DNA of 64,000 bases, from positions 124,001-188,000 of the forward strand of contig JAGTXX020000017.1 in the NCBI GenBank assembly GCA_019044685.2. Reading direction: 5' to 3'. A model generated the notes under the pieces. The model ran no database searches and was not told the origin of the DNA. It was given only the letters and a program-made list of their open reading frames with translations. Made by a program: the position numbers and the translations under genes. The stretch is from Nannochloris sp. 'desiccata' (lineage: Eukaryota; Chlorophyta; Trebouxiophyceae; Chlorellales; Chlorellaceae). This document shows positions 56,633 to 64,000 of this stretch, in pieces (position 1 is the first letter of the stretch; each line of letters starts with the position of its first letter).

Positions 56633-58198
56633 ATGGCAGAGGTAAACCATATTTGAGCATTCAGACATTTAATGATTATTTTTTATCATCTCGGTTCAGG
56701 CAGCTGTGGTTAAAACCTATCTTTCAGCATGCACTGTCTCAATTCTTGTTCGCAGGATGCCTCGTCCGAGCGTTTGCTCAACCAAGCGTAAGTGGGCTGC
56801 CTCTTTCAGCTCAACTGATATTCAAACCAGCTTGTGAAGGAATTAAAAGTCTTCGTCTGGGGCAATTTCTGCTTTGGACAACCTAGACTCTTGATCCGAC
56901 CTTCCCGCTTCTGACTCTCTTTTTCTCTCCCCCCAAAATTCCAAAAATGCAGACGCGCTTTAAGCCAACGTGTCGCCACCTTCAGCAATCGCCTGGCCGC
57001 AGAAACTGAAGCTCTCACCGAAGAAGTAGAGAACCTCGGCACAAGCCTTAAAAAAGCACTCGCCACCATTGCCACTACCAACACCACCGACGGCGACTGG
57101 GTAGACGATGTCGTCCATCTGGAAGCTGCTAAGGCTATTTTAAATGGAAATGGACCTGGGGGTGACTTACGGAAATTTCAAAAGTCTCGTAAACCAGCTC
57201 TCTTGGGTACTTTTCTTGGCCCTTCTGTAAATGTTCTTGCCCTCCGCCGAGATGAGTCGATGAGAATTAAAGAAGATTACCACTCTTTTCGTAACAGGTC
57301 CGCCTACACCATGTTTGCCTTTTCTACCATATTATATCTCGGCGTCCTTCGTAGCAGATTCCTGTCGGAAGCTGCTGCCACAGTGACACTGATCCCCATG
57401 GTCATGGTCGGCGTACAATTTTTTCTTTGTTGGTTGTTATTCTTCTACACCGCTGCAGCATTAAGGGAAAGTGTATTAAAAGTTAATGGATCTCATATTC
57501 GACCCTGGTGGATCCATCATCATTATTGGTCCATGGCTATGTGTGTGTTGATGCTTTCATTACCCGTTGACTCTCCGGCATTCGTACGCGCCATTACTTT
57601 GTTTCTTTGGTGGGCTATGATGCAATCTGTAGTGATTGTATTGCAGAACAGATATCAAAGAAGAAGGATGTATACACGCATTGCCTTGGGGAAGAACTCT
57701 GCAATGGATGTTGTCAGCGGTGAAACGAGCGGCGCTCACGGACAATTAATTCTCTTGTATCCTATTTTATTCGCAATGCAAGGGTTGCAAGCGTATATTG
57801 GATGGGAGATGTTGATGTATACTGCATGGGCGTTGTTATCTCCTGAAGGGTTTTTAAATCTCGAAGATAAAGACTCGGATTTATGGGGTAGTCGTGGTGT
57901 CGCTCTGGCGGGTGGGATCATGATCTACATGGCAGCGAGAAATTTTATAAACACAATAGCAACGATTGCGGGAAAGAGAGCGAGCAGAGAGAAGGCTGTG
58001 AGTAGAATTACTGCGTTAAGGGCCAGACCTGTGGCGGGGCAGAGATCTAGGTCGGCGTCGCCAAATGCAGTGCCTATGGGGGTTAGGGGGAATAAGGGAG
58101 GGGGTGGGGGTGGTGGTCGAGACGGTCGTGCAGTAGGAGGAATAGCGACTGTTTTGCCTGACAATGGCAGTGGTGTTGCTAGTACTAAGATGGATTAA
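56633..58198 (+). CDS. TMEM120: TMEM120 (TACAN/TMPIT) family membrane protein
   Basis: Three exons: 56633-56641 (9 nt, 'MAE'), 56756-56787 (32 nt) and 56953-58198; phases agree; 428 residues. An N-terminal coiled coil (residues 10-60) precedes about six membrane helices. The family signature is clear: 'FRNRSAYTMFAFSTILYLGV', 'LRESVLKVNGSHIRPWWIHHH' with the conserved WW and histidines, then 'LQNRYQRRRMYTRIALG'. Structures of animal TMEM120A show a fold related to fatty-acid elongases with bound coenzyme A; proposed roles include mechanosensing and fat metabolism at the nuclear envelope/ER. The C-terminus is Arg/Gly-rich and variable. The first two exons are tiny and rest on splice signals and phase alone. 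TGTAA lies at 58359. Confidence 0.87.
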
Positions 58199-58502
58199 TT
58201 AATCGGAAGGTGTGTTGTGTTGTGTTTTGTTGTGTTGCGTGTTTATCTCTTCATTTGTTACTTTTGAACTGGATTTTCCCATTTTTGTTCATTTTTGATT
58301 ATAAGAGGGGTACTGTTTTACATCATAACAAAAGGTATTAAAATACACAGTACGTACTTGTAAACACTTTTTAACACCCACCAATAACCCATCTTCATGG
58401 CTACTATAAATTCCTTAAAATAAGGTGCTTAATTTAGGGGTTTTTTAGGGATAAGGGTAGGCCCATTTTCATAGCTACAATAAACCGAAACTAAGACGTG
58501 TT
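58199..58502. other. 3' flanks of convergent TMEM120 and E2-like genes
   Basis: Contains an imperfect 23-bp direct repeat (58388-58410 and 58462-58484, about four mismatches) and a TGTAA on the minus strand (58318-58322) that may end the E2-like transcript. Confidence 0.45.
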
Positions 58503-60166
58503 TCAAGCAGACAACAGCCGATATGGGTTTGCCATATTTTTAGCAAAGGCCTCCAACAATTTTGAAGCCACCTCTCCATCATAGACTCTATTATCAGCAG
58601 ACAAGGTCACTGTCATCATCGTCTTTGCACTCGGCGCTCCCTTTTCCATTTTGGCCACCTTTCGAGCGCCTCCTACAGCCATGATACAGGCCTGGGGCGG
58701 GTTGATGATAGCATAAAATTGATCGACACCAAACATTCCCAAGTTAGATATAGAGAAGGACCCACCTTGGAACTCCTCAGGCTTTAGTTTATTCTCCCGT
58801 GCACGTCCAGCGAGATCCCGCACCTCGCTTGCAATGGTAGATAGGGTCTTGCCATCTGCGTTCTTCACAATGGGAGTTATGAGACCTCCCTCTGTGGCGA
58901 CGGCAATTGAAATGTCAACTGAAGGAGAAGGAACGAGTTTCTCTTCAACCGAATCCCATTTTGCGTTTGCTGCAGGAATGTCAGCAAGTGCCAGAGCGAC
59001 TGCTTTGATAACGCAATCGTTGACTGAGACTTTGACACCTTGTGATTTTAGAGCCTCTCTCATGGTAGCAATGCCATCGAGCTCAACATCAGCAGAGAGG
59101 TATAGATGGGGGATTGTGGACTTAGATTCCAGGAGACGTTGTGCGATAATACGACGAATCTGGGTTGTAGGAATATCGGTGTACCCAGCATCAGCATCGT
59201 TTGCAAAAATATGTGCAGGAGCTGTGGAGGGAGCGGGGGCAGCCTGAGGGGTGGGAGCAGGAGCTTCCTTTGCTGCTGCTGGTGGTTGTTTCTGCTCCTT
59301 TGCTACTGCCGCTGCAACAGGTTTATTACTACTCGATCCACCTGCTGCAATGGCTGCAAGCACATCACCTTTAGTGACCATGTGATGCGGTCCAGTCGGG
59401 TGAACGGACGACAGAGAAATTCCACTGTCTTGTAAATGATGACGCGCTGCAGGGCCTATACGAGAATCAATGTGAACATTCGATTGTTCCGCTGGTTTTG
59501 TTCCTGCTGAAGTTTCTGCAGACGCAGCGCTTTGAGCGCTGCCCCCACCCGCACCAGCTCCTTCATAATCTTTGAAAGCAGGCACGCTGTCAGCATCTTC
59601 TACTAAAATTGCTACAGGAGCACCTACTTCTATTGCTTGTGTTCCTGGTGCTACTAAAAGCTTGGCTATAAAGCCTTCATCTTGATTTTCCCAGCTAAGT
59701 GTCGCTTTGTCCGTTTCGACTTCTGCTAACACATCACCTGGAGCTACCTCTTGGCCCTCAGTGACCTTCCATTCAATGATATTTCCTTGAGACATGGTAG
59801 GGGATAACGCTGGCATGGCAAGTTCGCTGTGAGGAGGGAGGGACGAGAAGAATCTGAAGCGTCCTGAAGCCCACGGTGAGAAAGACGACCAGGAGAGGGA
59901 TGATTGAAATGGAGCTAAGACCGCAGATGACGGTGTTCTGTAAAGTAGAATAGTGATGTACGGGATATAAGTAATAGCTTTATGGCAACGATGGGTAGAG
60001 AGGTACATTATTTGCAAGAATACATAATGAATAGGGTTGGCAATGGCACTAACCTAAGGAGGATGGCAGGGGTTGACTGTTTAACTGCAGCATTGGCTGT
60101 TCTTATCAGACTATTGCGTGTCGCAGCAGTCATTGCTGGCAAGCAGTCCGTTAGAGAACGCCGCAT
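58503..60166 (-). CDS. Mitochondrial dihydrolipoamide acyltransferase (PDH E2)-like protein, catalytic His replaced
   Basis: Two exons, 60054-60166 and 58503-59937, with an arginine codon split 2+1; 515 residues. A basic presequence ending 'FRFFSSLPPHS' indicates mitochondria. One lipoyl domain ('MPALSPTMSQGNIIEW', lipoyl lysine in 'ETDKATLSW'), an Ala/Pro linker, a peripheral-subunit-binding domain ('DSRIGPAARHHLQDSGI') and an acyltransferase core ('IPTTQIRRIIAQRLLESK', 'GSFSISNLGMFGVDQFYAII', 'PPQACIMAVG') follow in the usual order. The final motif reads 'SADNRVYDGE' where active enzymes have DHR..DG: the catalytic histidine is Asn (codon 58590-58592). Human E3-binding protein has a similar loss, so this may be a structural E3BP-type subunit rather than an active transacetylase. 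Confidence 0.88.
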
Positions 60167-60603
60167 CGTGGCAATTTGTCTTTTGGTAAAGCTTTGCAAA
60201 GATCAATTTCAAATTTGAACTCTTCACTCTTGAAAAGGAGAAGCGGCTAATAGACTTTGGATCTTTGACCTAGGAATCAATTCAAATAAAAAAAGTTATT
60301 TTTGCTGCTGAGAACAATATAGAAAAAGGGTCATCAAAGCATATAGCTTCGGTGGCAGGCAGCCCAATTGAAGCACCAAAGTCTCGCCAATCCACTATTT
60401 CGTATGCTTTTATATCTTTGATGGTTCATATTCTTATATCAAAACTGCAGCAAAGAAAGCGTTTAATGCATGCAAGGCTCTGATTCAATTTAAACTGCAT
60501 TCATTTTTCGTTTAAGCCGCCACTTACCTTTTGTTGGCAAAAGTAGGACAATTATCCCCTTGAAGCATCTGTATAATAAACGTAAAGCATAACGAATCAC
60601 AAA
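60167..60603. other. Divergent upstream region of the E2-like and zuotin genes
   Basis: About 440 bp between two outward-pointing start codons. No conserved element recognised. Confidence 0.45.
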
Positions 60604-62634
60604 ATGCCGCGCCGCCGCCGTCTTCTGACTTGGGATTCTGCTGCCGCCTTGGACGGTGGTTCAAAAGTTTATTCTCAGTTGTCTGCTTTGACACTTAGTT
60701 ATAACAAAGACCCAGCAGGGCATATCTTTCACGTCAAAGCTTTAAAACAGGCAGGGCTCTATGGTAAGCACAAAAACACAGGAAATAAAATTCTCTCAAT
60801 TTCTTTTCTCGCTCCAATGAACTTTTATTTACTTTGTGTCCTCCCTCTCCCTGCTGCAGAAAACTCTGAAGAAGACGACGATGACGAATCTGTCAACGAC
60901 AGTCAAACAGACAGCGCCCTTCCTAGTAGAGAAAACAGCACTGCTGACTTCTCTTCTCTCGGTAATGGCGGCGACGATGACGACAAATGGAAGAAAAGAA
61001 ATAAAAAGAAAAAATCTAAAAAGAATGATAAGCTTGATGTCTACGCTCTCTTAGGATTACAGCACGAACGCTGGATGGCTACAGATGCTCAAATCAAAGC
61101 TGCCTATCGCCGTGCTGCCTTGGAGCATCACCCTGACAAGCAACATGCTTTGGCCGGTGATGACGAAAAGCTAAAACAAGCCTCCGAAGATCGTTTTAAA
61201 GCCATCCAAGAAGCCTATGAAACCCTCTGCGATTTACAAAAACGCAGGGAATTTGATTCTGTGGATACCTTTGATGATAGCCTTCCCAATGAAGTGGATG
61301 CTACCAGCCCTGAGGATTTCTTCAAATTCTTCGGAGCAGCATTCAAGAGAAATAGCAGATGGTCTATTAATCAACCTGCCCCTGAATTAGGTGATATCGA
61401 CACTGATATGGATCATGTTGATGCTTTCTACGACTTCTGGTTTTCTTTTAAATCCTGGAGAGAGATCCCTCACCCCGACGAAGAGGATGTGGAGTCGGCA
61501 GAGTCAAGAGAAGAAAGACGCTGGATTGAGCGATATAACTCAAAATTACGTGAAAAGGGTAAAAAAGATGATTTTAAAAGGATTCGTAACTTTGTAGAGC
61601 TGGCAAATAAGTTAGATCCTCGTATTATTGCTAGAAAAGAGGCCCAGCGTGCGGAGCGTGAGCGCCACAAAGCTGAGAGAGAAGCAGAACGATTACGTAA
61701 GATAGAAGAAGAAAGAATCGCTGCCGAAGAAGAAGAACGTCGTAAAGAGGAAGAAGCTATTGCTGCGGCAGAAGCGAAGAAACAAAGACAATCTGAGAAG
61801 AAGGCGCTTCAGAAAGAAAGAGCCCGCTTGAGGAAATTATGTGGCGTTACTGTCGGAGACACTGAACCGGTGCTTACTTCTGTAGAGGAAGATGATGTAG
61901 AATTGTTATGTGCCAACTTGGATCTGGTTACTTTGAACGGATTATGTGAAGAGCTCTCGGCGAGTCATCTCTCCACCGAACAGAAACTTGCTGCTGCAGT
62001 TGAACGATTAGACTCAGTCCGCTCTGGTCAAAACCAAGAAGAACGTAAGAAAGCAGAAGCTACTAAAGCTGCAGCTGCCGCTGCAGCACTGGCTGCTAAG
62101 AAAGAAGCAGAGGAGCGTGCTACTCGTTTAAAAGAGTGGGACGAGGAAGAGGTCCGGCTGTTGAAAAAAGCTATTGATAAGTTCCCTGCTGGTACAAGTA
62201 GACGCTGGGAACAAGTTCAAGCATACGTACGTACACGTACAGTAGAGGAGATTCTTGATATGGCAAAGCATGGTCTTAAAAGTGCCAAATATACAGCGCC
62301 CGCTCAAGATTCTGTTCAAATTGCAAAGAAGAGACAAGCGAATACTGTGATTAAATCTGAAGCTACGACCAGGGATGTTTCATTTACTGATGTAGATGTG
62401 AACGTCAGAGCAGCAGCAGTGGAAGCTGCTGCAACCAAGGTTAGCGATACAGAGTGGACGGCAGCCGAAGAACTTTTGCTAGTTAAAGCATTAAAAGAGG
62501 TTCCAAAGGACGCTGAAGATCGTTGGGATCAGGTATCTGCTGCTGTAGGTACGAAATCTAAGATTGCATGTGGTCGTAGATTTAAGGAAATGAAGGAGAA
62601 ATTTAAACAGAAGAAGACGACGTCTACGAAATAA
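60604..62634 (+). CDS. DNAJC2: Zuotin/DNAJC2 (MPP11) ribosome-associated J-protein with SANT domains
   Basis: Two exons, 60604-60763 and 60860-62634; 644 residues. The 96-bp intron has no stop in frame, so retention would give 676 residues. An acidic and Lys-rich stretch precedes the J domain (about 105-180: 'LDVYALLGLQHERW', 'AYRRAALEHHPDKQ' with HPD intact, 'IQEAYETLCD'). A zuotin-homology region follows ('FFKFFGAAFKRNSRWSI', 'FYDFWFSFKSWREIPHPDEED', 'RYNSKLREKGKKDD'), then a long charged helix and two SANT/Myb domains ('WDEEEVRLLKKAIDKFP', 'WTAAEELLLVKALKEVP'). This is the animal/plant-type zuotin that pairs with an Hsp70-like partner at the ribosome exit tunnel and, in animals, also acts on chromatin. 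Confidence 0.95.
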   Translation: MPRRRRLLTWDSAAALDGGSKVYSQLSALTLSYNKDPAGHIFHVKALKQAGLYGKHKNTGNKILSISFLAPMNFYLLCVLPLPAAENSEEDDDDESVNDSQTDSALPSRENSTADFSSLGNGGDDDDKWKKRNKKKKSKKNDKLDVYALLGLQHERWMATDAQIKAAYRRAALEHHPDKQHALAGDDEKLKQASEDRFKAIQEAYETLCDLQKRREFDSVDTFDDSLPNEVDATSPEDFFKFFGAAFKRNSRWSINQPAPELGDIDTDMDHVDAFYDFWFSFKSWREIPHPDEEDVESAESREERRWIERYNSKLREKGKKDDFKRIRNFVELANKLDPRIIARKEAQRAERERHKAEREAERLRKIEEERIAAEEEERRKEEEAIAAAEAKKQRQSEKKALQKERARLRKLCGVTVGDTEPVLTSVEEDDVELLCANLDLVTLNGLCEELSASHLSTEQKLAAAVERLDSVRSGQNQEERKKAEATKAAAAAAALAAKKEAEERATRLKEWDEEEVRLLKKAIDKFPAGTSRRWEQVQAYVRTRTVEEILDMAKHGLKSAKYTAPAQDSVQIAKKRQANTVIKSEATTRDVSFTDVDVNVRAAAVEAAATKVSDTEWTAAEELLLVKALKEVPKDAEDRWDQVSAAVGTKSKIACGRRFKEMKEKFKQKKTTSTK

Positions 62635-63010
62635 AAAGAACTGTTTCTTTTGTTTTGCATTTTTTGTCTAGTATAATCATATTTTGCTTGGTGGCTGCCA
62701 ATCCGTTGTGCATAGTACGGTGTCAATTGTGTAATGTAAAGAATAACAATGCATAAAGCATTTCTTTGTATTTGACCAAAGCCTCTGCAGTTGTGGGCCC
62801 GGCGTCCTGCTGCTGCCTTTACTTTTTTTGGCAAACTGCATTTACACTTTGCATCTTCTATGATTCTTGCGTTAAAAAGTATTTATAAACATCTAGAAGA
62901 GATTAAAGGGTTCAATCCACTACGAAAGCCTTATTCCGCTCCTTGATTTTCGTTACTGTTCAGAATTATAAAAACGCCAGCCTGTTCCCTTCGAATAAAT
63001 CTCTACAAAA
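62635..63010. other. Intergenic region
   Basis: 3' flank of the zuotin gene, with overlapping TGTAA motifs at 62730-62739, and promoter region of GOT1. No gene recognised. Confidence 0.5.
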
Positions 63011-63645
63011 ATGTTGGATGATAAAAGAAGTGAGTCAGAAACCATCTAATAAGTAAACTGCCAATAAGAAGCTATTATTTTCCTCAACGACTTTTCATTC
63101 CAAATGCTTGCTCGCAGAAATTGGCGTGGGGCTCACTGCGCTGGGCATGCTCTTCCTATTTCTAGGGATGCTATTTTTCTTTGATAGAGGCTTACTTGCC
63201 ATGGGAAACGTAAGTCTATTCCGAACCCTCCGATTTTCATTCTCTTATTCTTTTGAAGCTGGTGCGGCGGTTGACGCTCTCGCTAAGTCTCTTTTTCACC
63301 CTCGCTCTTCCCCCATGCACCACGCAGATTTTATTCTTAGCTGGCGTTACAATGACAATTGGTTTCCAATCTACTATAAAATTCTTCATGAGACCAAAAA
63401 ACTACAAGGGAACAGGATTTTTCCTCGGCGGCCTTGTTCTCGTCATCTGGGGCTGGACACTCATCGGCTTTATTCTAGAAGCATACGGTTTCTGGCGTCT
63501 ATTTAGTGCCTTCTTCCCTACAGCCCTTTCATTTTTACGACGAATGCCGTTTTTAAAACAAATTTTGGATACTCCTACGTTTAAAAGTTTGCTGAACAAA
63601 ATCGCACCAGCTGGCTCGAGTTTTGGCGGCGGTCTGCCGGTTTAG
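63011..63645 (+). CDS. GOT1: Vesicle transport protein GOT1
   Basis: Three exons: 63011-63029 (19 nt), 63118-63209 and 63328-63645; phases agree; 142 residues. Four membrane helices with short loops: 'IGVGLTALGMLFLFLGMLFFF', 'ILFLAGVTMTIGF', 'GFFLGGLVLVIWGWTLIGFIL' and 'FWRLFSAFFPTALSFLRRMP'. The motifs 'FDRGLLAMGN' and 'FMRPKNYKGTGFF' are hallmarks of GOT1/SFT2-type proteins, which act in ER-to-Golgi and Golgi vesicle transport. Length equals that of plant and animal GOT1. TGTAA lies at 63719. Confidence 0.95.
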
Positions 63646-63815
63646 GAAAATTCAACAAAAATAGTAGATAAAATGTATTACATGTATCCAGTTTCCTTGA
63701 CTGCTTTGTACTACTATATGTAACTGGACCTGTACCTCATTGTGATATATTACAGATATTACTTGAGAGTAATCTTGTGTTATAGTTGAACTAATTTAGC
63801 ACTCTCTCTGCAGTC

Positions 63816-64000
63816 CTAAACGACTTGAAATCCTAATTGTGATGTTAAAATTATCCGCGCAGCATCTCGCTTGGCATAATAATAATTCTCACCGACGCCC
63901 ACAGCAGTTAATTCTGGCTCTCCTGACATGAAATCTCTACGAACAGTGCACTGGAAACGCTTCACAAGATCACCGGGCTCTGTGACTTCTCTATAAACAA
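63816..64000 (-). CDS. C-terminal part of a dsRNA-binding-domain-like protein (partial at window edge)
   Basis: The last 61 codons of a minus-strand gene that continues past the right edge; stop TAG at 63816-63818. The sequence 'KRFQCTVRRDFMSGEPELTA', then 'GVGENYYYAKRDAARIIL', follows the dsRBD pattern: a strand pair around 'F.C.V', a 'G.G' turn, then a basic helix 'AKRDAA..IL'. This suggests a double-stranded-RNA-binding protein or the C-terminal dsRBD-like extension of a helicase or RNase. Only the end is visible, so the family is tentative. Confidence 0.45.
   Translation of the reverse strand, partial: VYREVTEPGDLVKRFQCTVRRDFMSGEPELTAVGVGENYYYAKRDAARIILTSQLGFQVV

Noticed and set aside
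58388..58484. Tandem repeat between TMEM120 and E2-like genes
   Set aside because: Only two imperfect 23-bp copies; too weak to name as an element.
62900..62925. GGGTTCAATCC resembling a tRNA T-arm
   Set aside because: The flanking stem does not pair and there is no cloverleaf upstream.

Overview
This is nuclear DNA from a photosynthetic eukaryote, most likely a green alga. About 28 recognisable protein genes lie on both strands. Most have one to six short GT-AG introns (about 75-500 bp), standard stop codons, and no operon structure. Plastid-linked genes point to the green lineage: a type II enoyl-ACP reductase with a transit peptide, a bifunctional-nuclease/UVR protein, an octotricopeptide/RAP RNA-binding protein, a twin-arginine-type lumen metalloprotease, a plastid-type lipase and a heme-oxygenase-like protein. 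A TGTAA motif, the poly(A) signal typical of chlorophytes, follows many stop codons (for example 48995, 53061, 58359, 62730 and 63719 on +). The species cannot be named from this window. Splice sites were read by eye from GT/AG positions and phase, and no transcript evidence was available.

Layout. 1-16.5 kb: heme-oxygenase-like protein, SNAPC3, a broken coiled-coil gene folded into a long inverted repeat, bifunctional nuclease, CTD-type phosphatase, MIC19, TraB-family protein and a TPR/ankyrin/MYND protein with a one-base frame break. 16.5-31 kb: mitochondrial ClpX, a SAM/coiled-coil protein, Rab18, a seven-exon OPR-RAP protein, the lumen metalloprotease and a PRLI-interacting-factor-like coiled-coil protein. 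31-49 kb: a CNNM-type transporter, a KEN-box protein, a J-protein with an unusual C-terminal domain, a lipase, a putative glycosyltransferase flanked by a stray 3' fragment of its neighbour, a DOMON/cytochrome b561 protein and WDR79/TCAB1. 49-64 kb: a small Myb/SANT protein, DEX1, enoyl-ACP reductase, an unknown membrane protein, TMEM120, a PDH E2-like protein lacking its catalytic histidine, zuotin/DNAJC2, GOT1 and the 3' end of a dsRNA-binding-like gene at the right edge.

The genes serve unrelated processes, as expected in a eukaryotic chromosome. Loose themes are organelle function (ClpX, MIC19, PDH E2-like, enoyl reductase, OPR-RAP, lipase), membrane traffic (Rab18, GOT1, a longin-domain fragment) and proteostasis (two J-proteins, ClpX, the HExxH protease). 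There is no CRISPR array, bacterial-type operon, clear transposon or tRNA. No wholly new system is evident. The observations most worth a second look are the folded-back inverted repeat near 4.2-4.5 kb, the His-to-Asn change in the E2-like protein, the J-protein with a large extra domain, the b561 3' fragment at 43.4 kb, and the repeat-aligned introns of the OPR gene.
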